A stretch of DNA of 10,910 bases from JANSWY01 sp038525605. GTDB lineage: Bacteria > Bacteroidota > Bacteroidia > Cytophagales > Cyclobacteriaceae. The stretch covers positions 1 to 10,910 of the forward strand of contig JBCBHL010000252.1 of the NCBI GenBank assembly GCA_038525605.1, in the 5' to 3' direction. Position numbers and translations under genes: made by a program. Of this stretch, positions 6,567-10,910 are shown in pieces (the first letter of the stretch is position 1; each line of letters begins with the position of its first letter). Under the pieces are notes generated by a model. It made no database searches, was not told the DNA's origin, and worked only from the letters and a program-made list of their open reading frames with translations.

Positions 6567-6623
6567 CAAAAAAGCCGTCTCATCACGTGCAAATTGTTGC
6601 AATTTACATTTAATGAGACGGCT
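6567..6623 (-). terminator. Strong intrinsic terminator of the permease gene
   Basis: A perfect 11-base inverted repeat (AGCCGTCTCAT at 6573-6583, ATGAGACGGCT at 6613-6623) is followed on the minus strand by six T (6573-6568). The loop contains a second hairpin, AAATTG (6591-6596) and CAATTT (6600-6605). It lies 24 bases after the permease stop and separates the permease from the sigma operon on the same strand. Confidence 0.9.
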
Positions 6624-6646
6624 CGGGTTTTACCTTTTAAAACCTT

Positions 6647-9064
6647 TTATTCCGAACGGAGCGAATCTACCGGATTGGAGTAGATGGCCTGTAAGGCACG
6701 GTAACTAATTGTAATCAACGCGATTGAAACAGCTACTAACCCAGCCACGATGAAAGTACCGGGACCTATCGAAATCCGATATTCGAACGCAGCAAGCCAG
6801 TTAGAGATGATGTACCACGCCAGTGGGCTGGCAATTATAAAGGCTAATATTACCTGCTTGCTGATAGAAGAAGAAAGTAACACAAAAAGACTTACTTCAT
6901 TGGCTCCAAGGATTTTTCTGATGCCAAGCTCTTTTTTCCGCTTTTCGACCATGAAAGATGCCAGACCCAGCAATCCAAGGCAGGCAACAAAGATGCACAG
7001 TGCGGCAGCCATTTTAAATATCAGACCCGCACGCTCTTCCGCCTCATAAAAGGTATTCAGCTGCTGATCAAGAAAGTGATATTCCATAGGGCTATACAAA
7101 TCAAACTTTTCATGCACCGCATTGGCTCCTTCAATTACTTTGGGAGCATTGCCTGAAATCTTTAACGTAAAGTAATCGATTGGCCTTACTGGGTTGTTCC
7201 AGGTAGCAATAATGATCGGCTCAATTTTGGTATGGAGTGACTGAAAGTTAAAGTCTTTCAATACGCCCACCACCTTGGCATTGTAGTCTGCCCGCCAGTA
7301 AGTGTGATAGCTCTTCACATTGATAGTAGTGCCAACCGGGTTCGTAAGTCCCATTGCTTTGGCTGCAGACTCATTGATCAGCACATTGGTGGAATCACCA
7401 TCATTGCCAGTAAAGTAGGACCCTGCCGCCAGCTTAAACTGATAGGTTTCCAGCATGCCATCATCAAAGCCCATGTAATAAGTTTTGATGGAGTCGGTTC
7501 CTTCCCAATTGGCAGAATTAGGTTTTGCAAAAACTTCATTAATGTTCTTCCACTCTCCGGGAACTCTGCTGGAAACGCCAACGCTTTCCACTCCGGGTAT
7601 CGCTTCATACTGGGTCTTCATCGTTTGAAACTGTCTTCTCACATTACCATTGTTGATATCGATTACAAGCAGCTTATCTTTATCAAAACCCATATCTTTA
7701 TCCTGAATGTAATTGAGTTGCTGACCAATCAGCAGTGTGACCACTAACATCACAATTGTCAATACAAACTGAAATGTTACCAAACCCTTTCGCATTCCTC
7801 CCGATTTTTTACCGCCTATTTCCTGTCCTTTGATAGAGCTCACAGGTTTGAGATGCGATAAATACAACGCTGGATATCCACCGGAAAATAAGGCAATAAT
7901 CACTGCCAGAAGCAGGAGTGTTGGTAAGTACATGCCCAGATTTGTCAGGTTAATATCGAAGCTCTTACCGGTAATTTGATTGAAATATGGAAATGCCAGA
8001 TCGATGATACCAACGGCAAGCACCATCGCAATTAATGATACCAGCAGCGACTCCATCAGAAACTGGGTAATCAGCTGTCTTTTAAAAGCTCCTACTACTT
8101 TTCTGATCCCGATCTCTCTGGATCTGTATGCGGCCTTGCTGGTGGCCAGGTTGATGTAATTGATACACGCAATTAACAGGATAAACAAACCCATAGTAGC
8201 GAATATGTAGATATAGGAGAGCTGTCCTTTGAATTCTTCTATGCCCCCTTCAATATCTTCCGACTCGAAATAAATATCTTCTATATTCTGAAATTTGGCA
8301 TTGAATACCTGGGCATAGGGCCCAAAAAATTTGGTGATAAAGTCTGGCACCTTAGCGTTGACCGTGGCAATCTTCACATTGGGCTTCAGTAACACATAAG
8401 CAAAAGCGCTGAAGTCTTCCCAGTCCGTCAGCAGGTTTTTCCAGCCTTCCATCTGCGGATTTTCTGATAAAAGGAAATTGAATTTGATGTGTGAATTTTC
8501 AGGGAAATCTTTCACAACACCAGTCACTTTTAAGCTTCCAAACCATGAGGATGAAATCAGTTCGCCCACAGCATTTTCCTTGCCAAACAGTTTAATAGCG
8601 GTAGACCTGTTGATTACCAGAGAGAGGGGTTCATTGAGTGCTGTATTTTTATCTCCGGCAATGAATTCAAAATCAAAGATTTCGAAAAAATTACTGTGTG
8701 TAATGTACCACTCTCTTTCCTGAAAGTTTTGACCGTCCAGCTGATAGACTATCTGACCAGTAGTACGATAGAGACGCGTATGGTCTTCGATTTCAGGTAT
8801 TTCGTTTAACAATGCTTCGGTAAGCGGCGCAGGAGCTGAACCATAAAACCTCACATTATCCGGATTTCTTTTGTCTTCCATGATGACCCTGAAAATTCTG
8901 TCAGATTTTTCGTGGAAACTATCCGATGACAGCTCATGCGTCACATAGATGTACATCATACAGCTAAAGGCAATCCCTATAGCAAGTCCGAGAATATTGA
9001 TTAGCGTGTAACCTTTATTTCTCCGGAGAGAGCGAAATGCAACTTTTAAATAATTCCTGATCAT
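6647..9064 (-). CDS. MacB/FtsX-type ABC transporter permease
   Basis: 805 residues with the duplicated plan of Bacteroidota FtsX-like permeases. Each half has one membrane helix, a large periplasmic MacB-type domain (PCD), then three helices. Helices fall at about 21-43, 283-305, 332-357 and 378-400 in the first half, and 427-449, 682-704, 735-757 and 769-789 in the second. The paired motifs EIGIRKVVGA (317-326) and ELGIRKILGA (712-721) follow the second helix of each half and are the likely ATPase-coupling segments. The N-terminus NYLKVAFRSLRRNKGYTLIN and the C-terminus NPVDSLRSE are characteristic. Such proteins transmit ATP-driven shape changes across the inner membrane (export or mechanotransmission) and do not form a classical channel. 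No ATP-binding subunit gene is adjacent, so the ATPase must come from elsewhere. The gene is divergent from the NtrC regulator and ends at a strong terminator. The substrate cannot be inferred. Confidence 0.93.
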   Translation of the reverse strand: MIRNYLKVAFRSLRRNKGYTLINILGLAIGIAFSCMMYIYVTHELSSDSFHEKSDRIFRVIMEDKRNPDNVRFYGSAPAPLTEALLNEIPEIEDHTRLYRTTGQIVYQLDGQNFQEREWYITHSNFFEIFDFEFIAGDKNTALNEPLSLVINRSTAIKLFGKENAVGELISSSWFGSLKVTGVVKDFPENSHIKFNFLLSENPQMEGWKNLLTDWEDFSAFAYVLLKPNVKIATVNAKVPDFITKFFGPYAQVFNAKFQNIEDIYFESEDIEGGIEEFKGQLSYIYIFATMGLFILLIACINYINLATSKAAYRSREIGIRKVVGAFKRQLITQFLMESLLVSLIAMVLAVGIIDLAFPYFNQITGKSFDINLTNLGMYLPTLLLLAVIIALFSGGYPALYLSHLKPVSSIKGQEIGGKKSGGMRKGLVTFQFVLTIVMLVVTLLIGQQLNYIQDKDMGFDKDKLLVIDINNGNVRRQFQTMKTQYEAIPGVESVGVSSRVPGEWKNINEVFAKPNSANWEGTDSIKTYYMGFDDGMLETYQFKLAAGSYFTGNDGDSTNVLINESAAKAMGLTNPVGTTINVKSYHTYWRADYNAKVVGVLKDFNFQSLHTKIEPIIIATWNNPVRPIDYFTLKISGNAPKVIEGANAVHEKFDLYSPMEYHFLDQQLNTFYEAEERAGLIFKMAAALCIFVACLGLLGLASFMVEKRKKELGIRKILGANEVSLFVLLSSSISKQVILAFIIASPLAWYIISNWLAAFEYRISIGPGTFIVAGLVAVSIALITISYRALQAIYSNPVDSLRSE

Positions 9065-9207
9065 AGTATTTCTTGAGTTTCCATCTACAGGTCATAATCC
9101 GTTCCATTTTCGTAAAACACTGATTATCAGAATTATACTAATAAAACGTAATTTTCTTTTTATTGAAAATGACCATCCACAAGCAATTCCTGCCCAAAAA
9201 TGGACAA

Positions 9208-9224
9208 TTCTCAATAATTGAGAA
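9208..9224. repeat. 17-base palindrome overlapping the -33 region (possible operator)
   Basis: TTCTCAA-TAA-TTGAGAA is a perfect inverted repeat with 7-base arms. It covers the -33 position and the first half of the promoter spacer, a typical place for a repressor or autoregulator site. It has no U-tract and lies upstream of the transcript, so it is not a terminator. The binding protein is unknown; the regulator encoded just downstream is one candidate. Confidence 0.55.
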
Positions 9225-9238
9225 GTAGACTATCTTTG
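9208..9238 (+). promoter_or_regulatory. Promoter of the NtrC regulator / kinase operon
   Basis: TATCTTTG at 9231-9238 is a perfect Bacteroidota -7 box (TAnnTTTG). TTC at 9208-9210, two of three bases of the -33 TTG, lies 20 bases upstream. Transcription would start near 9245, giving a short leader of about 23 bases before the ATG at 9268. Confidence 0.65.
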
Positions 9239-9267
9239 AGAAATCAAATTTTCCCTATCTAAGTTCT

Positions 9268-10638
9268 ATGAAACAAGCTGGTAAATTTCTGATCATTGAC
9301 GATGACAACTACATCATTTTGTCCATCAGAATCTTATTGGAACAATACTACAGCGATGTGAGGGCCATCAATAACCCCGAGCAAATTGCAACTGCATTTG
9401 ATGAAAACTCATATGATGTGGTGATCCTCGATATGAACTTTTCTGCTGGTGATACTTCCGGACAGGATGGCCTCCACTGGTTTGAGGAAATTAAAAGGCG
9501 CTCCCCCGAAACGATGATCATATTTATTACAGCTTATGGCGGTATAGAAATGGCAGTTGAGGCTGTGAAGCGGGGAGCCTTCGACTTCATCACCAAGCCA
9601 TGGGAAAACGAAAAACTGCTAAGCACAGTTTCTGCAGCATTTAAACTGAGCAAAGCCAACAAAAAAGTGGAAAAACTCCATGCGGAAAAAAAAGGATTGC
9701 AATCCGCTTTCCGGATTCCTGAGGTCGATTTTATTGGCCATTCGGATCGTATGAAAGTAGTTTTCGATACCATTTCGAAAGTGGCTCCCACTGATGCTAA
9801 CGTGTTGGTGCTGGGAGAAAATGGAACTGGAAAGGAACTGGTGGCCCGCTCGCTACATCTGCAATCAGAGCGTAGTGACAAACCGTTTATTTCCATAGAT
9901 GTGGGTGTAGTTTCAGAAAACTTGTTCGAGAGTGAATTGTATGGGCATAAAAAAGGAGCTTTCACTGATGCCATTGAAGACAGGATTGGGAAGCTGGAGG
10001 CTGCCACTGGCGGCACCATATTTCTGGATGAAATCGGCAATCTGTCACTACCTATTCAGGCTAAATTACTGAAGGTACTGCAGGAACGAGTAATTACCAG
10101 AGTAGGTGCTAACGATATTATTCCAGTAGACGTACGTGTAATTTGTGCCACCAATATGAATTTGGCAGAGATGGTGCAAAAAGGTACATTTCGTCAGGAC
10201 CTTCTCTATCGGATCAACACGGTAACAATTGAGCTGCCGCCTCTAAGAGAAAGGATATCTGATCTTCCTGCTTTGGCGGAGTATTTCCTGGATTTGTATA
10301 AGAAAAAGTATCAGAAAGGTGGCTTATATGTACCTGAGTATGTGACCAAAAAGCTCACTAAGCATAGTTGGCCGGGAAATGTGAGAGAGTTGCAACATGC
10401 CATAGAAAGAGCCGTCATCATGAGCGATGGCAAGCAGTTACATGTCAGGGATTTTTCGATTAGCGAAGAATATCAGGAAAACAGTGAAGGAATAGCGGAT
10501 TATAACCTTGACTCCCTCGAAAAATGGGCTATCCAAAAAGCCATACAAAAACATCAGGGCAATATCAGCAATGCCGCAAAAGAGCTGGGACTCAGCAGAG
10601 GTGCGCTTTACAGAAGAATGGAAAAATATGAGCTATAG
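9268..10638 (+). CDS. Sigma-54-dependent response regulator, NtrC family
   Basis: 456 residues in three domains. The receiver (about 6-125) has the acidic pocket Asp11-13, phospho-acceptor Asp55, Thr88 and Lys110, all in place, so it should be phosphorylated by a kinase. The AAA+ domain (about 153-390) has Walker A GENGTGKE (183-190), the sigma-54 contact loop GAFTDA (230-235, usually GAFTGA), Walker B IFLDE (251-255), sensor-I Asn296, the FRQDLLYRIN segment with Arg309 and Arg315 as arginine-finger candidates, and WPGNVREL (368-375). A Fis-type helix-turn-helix ends the protein (about 415-452, NISNAAKELGLSRGALYRR). It acts as an ATP-driven activator that opens RNA polymerase-sigma-54 promoters. 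Its stop overlaps the start of a sensor kinase gene by 11 bases, so the kinase is the likely partner. It has its own sigma-70-type promoter with a palindrome, and it reads divergently from the permease, a likely target. Start ATG fits the promoter and the receiver's first strand. Confidence 0.96.
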   Translation: MKQAGKFLIIDDDNYIILSIRILLEQYYSDVRAINNPEQIATAFDENSYDVVILDMNFSAGDTSGQDGLHWFEEIKRRSPETMIIFITAYGGIEMAVEAVKRGAFDFITKPWENEKLLSTVSAAFKLSKANKKVEKLHAEKKGLQSAFRIPEVDFIGHSDRMKVVFDTISKVAPTDANVLVLGENGTGKELVARSLHLQSERSDKPFISIDVGVVSENLFESELYGHKKGAFTDAIEDRIGKLEAATGGTIFLDEIGNLSLPIQAKLLKVLQERVITRVGANDIIPVDVRVICATNMNLAEMVQKGTFRQDLLYRINTVTIELPPLRERISDLPALAEYFLDLYKKKYQKGGLYVPEYVTKKLTKHSWPGNVRELQHAIERAVIMSDGKQLHVRDFSISEEYQENSEGIADYNLDSLEKWAIQKAIQKHQGNISNAAKELGLSRGALYRRMEKYEL

Positions 10639-10910
10639 AAACTTCCGCTTACAGGTAATTTTTAGAATCTGTCTCATCATCTTACTGCTGACAGGTCTCA
10701 TTTACTTTGTACTGGTAAAACCAGATGGTATCAAAGCTTTCTTTCTGCTGACCTTCACATTGCTGGCAATCATCAGCCTTTTTTATTTTGTGGATCGTAT
10801 CAATCATGAAATATCAGGGTTTCTGAATGCCATTCTCAGCGATGACTATTCCAATAAATATTCTGATCGCAAAAAGGGTAGGAGTTTCAATGCCATGTAT
10901 GATTCCTTTA
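10628..10910 (+). CDS. Membrane sensor kinase partner of the NtrC regulator, N-terminal part only
   Basis: The frame opens at ATG 10628-10630, overlapping the last 11 bases of the regulator gene, and runs open for 94 codons to the window edge. The visible part has a basic N-terminus (SYRNFRLQ), two membrane helices (about residues 12-30 and 37-55) with only a few residues between, then a cytoplasmic stretch (VDRINHEISGF onward) resembling the linker of Bacteroidota NtrB-like kinases. Kinase motifs lie beyond the window, so the function is inferred from gene order and the membrane topology. With almost no periplasmic loop, it probably senses a membrane or cytoplasmic signal. Confidence 0.8.
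   Translation, partial: MSYRNFRLQVIFRICLIILLLTGLIYFVLVKPDGIKAFFLLTFTLLAIISLFYFVDRINHEISGFLNAILSDDYSNKYSDRKKGRSFNAMYDSF

Noticed and set aside
9120..9130. CTGATTATCAG palindrome near the permease start
   Set aside because: Arms of five bases are expected by chance in AT-rich DNA of this length, and it has no clear relation to a promoter element.
9534..10040. Long open frame opposite the regulator gene
   Set aside because: It is antisense to the AAA+ domain, whose motifs are all intact on the plus strand; the antisense product is Ser-rich and has no motif.
1..10910. CRISPR array, tRNA, rRNA, insertion sequence or phage genes
   Set aside because: No regularly spaced repeats, tRNA-like cloverleaf, transposase motif or flanking target duplication was seen in reading both strands.

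Overview
The window looks like a chromosomal segment from a marine- or soil-type member of the Bacteroidota, most likely the Cytophagales. The reasons are a moderate, AT-leaning base composition, a perfect Bacteroidota-type -7 promoter box (TATCTTTG) in front of the one plus-strand operon, starts without Shine-Dalgarno sequences, a MacB/FtsX-type permease of about 800 residues, and an NtrC-type regulator paired with a membrane kinase. The genus is inference; no marker gene is present.

Layout. (i) 1-1846, minus strand: two tandem, clearly homologous membrane proteins with histidine-kinase architecture. The upstream one (524-1846) is complete, and its kinase core has lost the phospho-accepting His, the N-box Asn, the G1-box Asp and the G2-box glycines. 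It is therefore predicted to be a pseudo-histidine-kinase. Only the membrane domain of the second (1-480) is in the window. Both use non-ATG starts (GTG, TTG). (ii) 1847-2267: a gap of 421 bases without a convincing gene, holding the terminator of a small unknown protein gene (2268-2504). (iii) 2696-4792: oligopeptidase B (family S9A serine peptidase) with an intact triad. (iv) 5037-6459: a tight three-gene operon encoding an ECF sigma factor, a 90-residue soluble protein resembling the cytoplasmic part of Bacteroidota anti-sigma factors, and a ClpP protease. Genes overlap by 20 nt, then abut with no gap. (v) 6647-9064: a MacB/FtsX-type ABC permease without an ATPase gene, with a strong terminator at its end. 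(vi) 9268-10910, plus strand: an NtrC-family sigma-54 response regulator overlapping the start of a membrane sensor kinase (cut by the window edge), divergent from the permease.

How the parts may work together. The most system-like unit is the sigma / anti-sigma-like / ClpP operon. The inferred logic is that a soluble anti-sigma protein holds the sigma factor and is removed by a co-expressed Clp peptidase, instead of by the usual membrane-embedded cascade. The divergent permease and NtrC/kinase pair looks like a sensing and response unit for envelope or export stress. A 17-base palindrome overlaps the -33 region of the NtrC promoter and may be an operator. The pseudo-kinase pair probably signals, if at all, by binding partners rather than by phosphotransfer. 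All functional links between genes are inferences from order, spacing and motifs.
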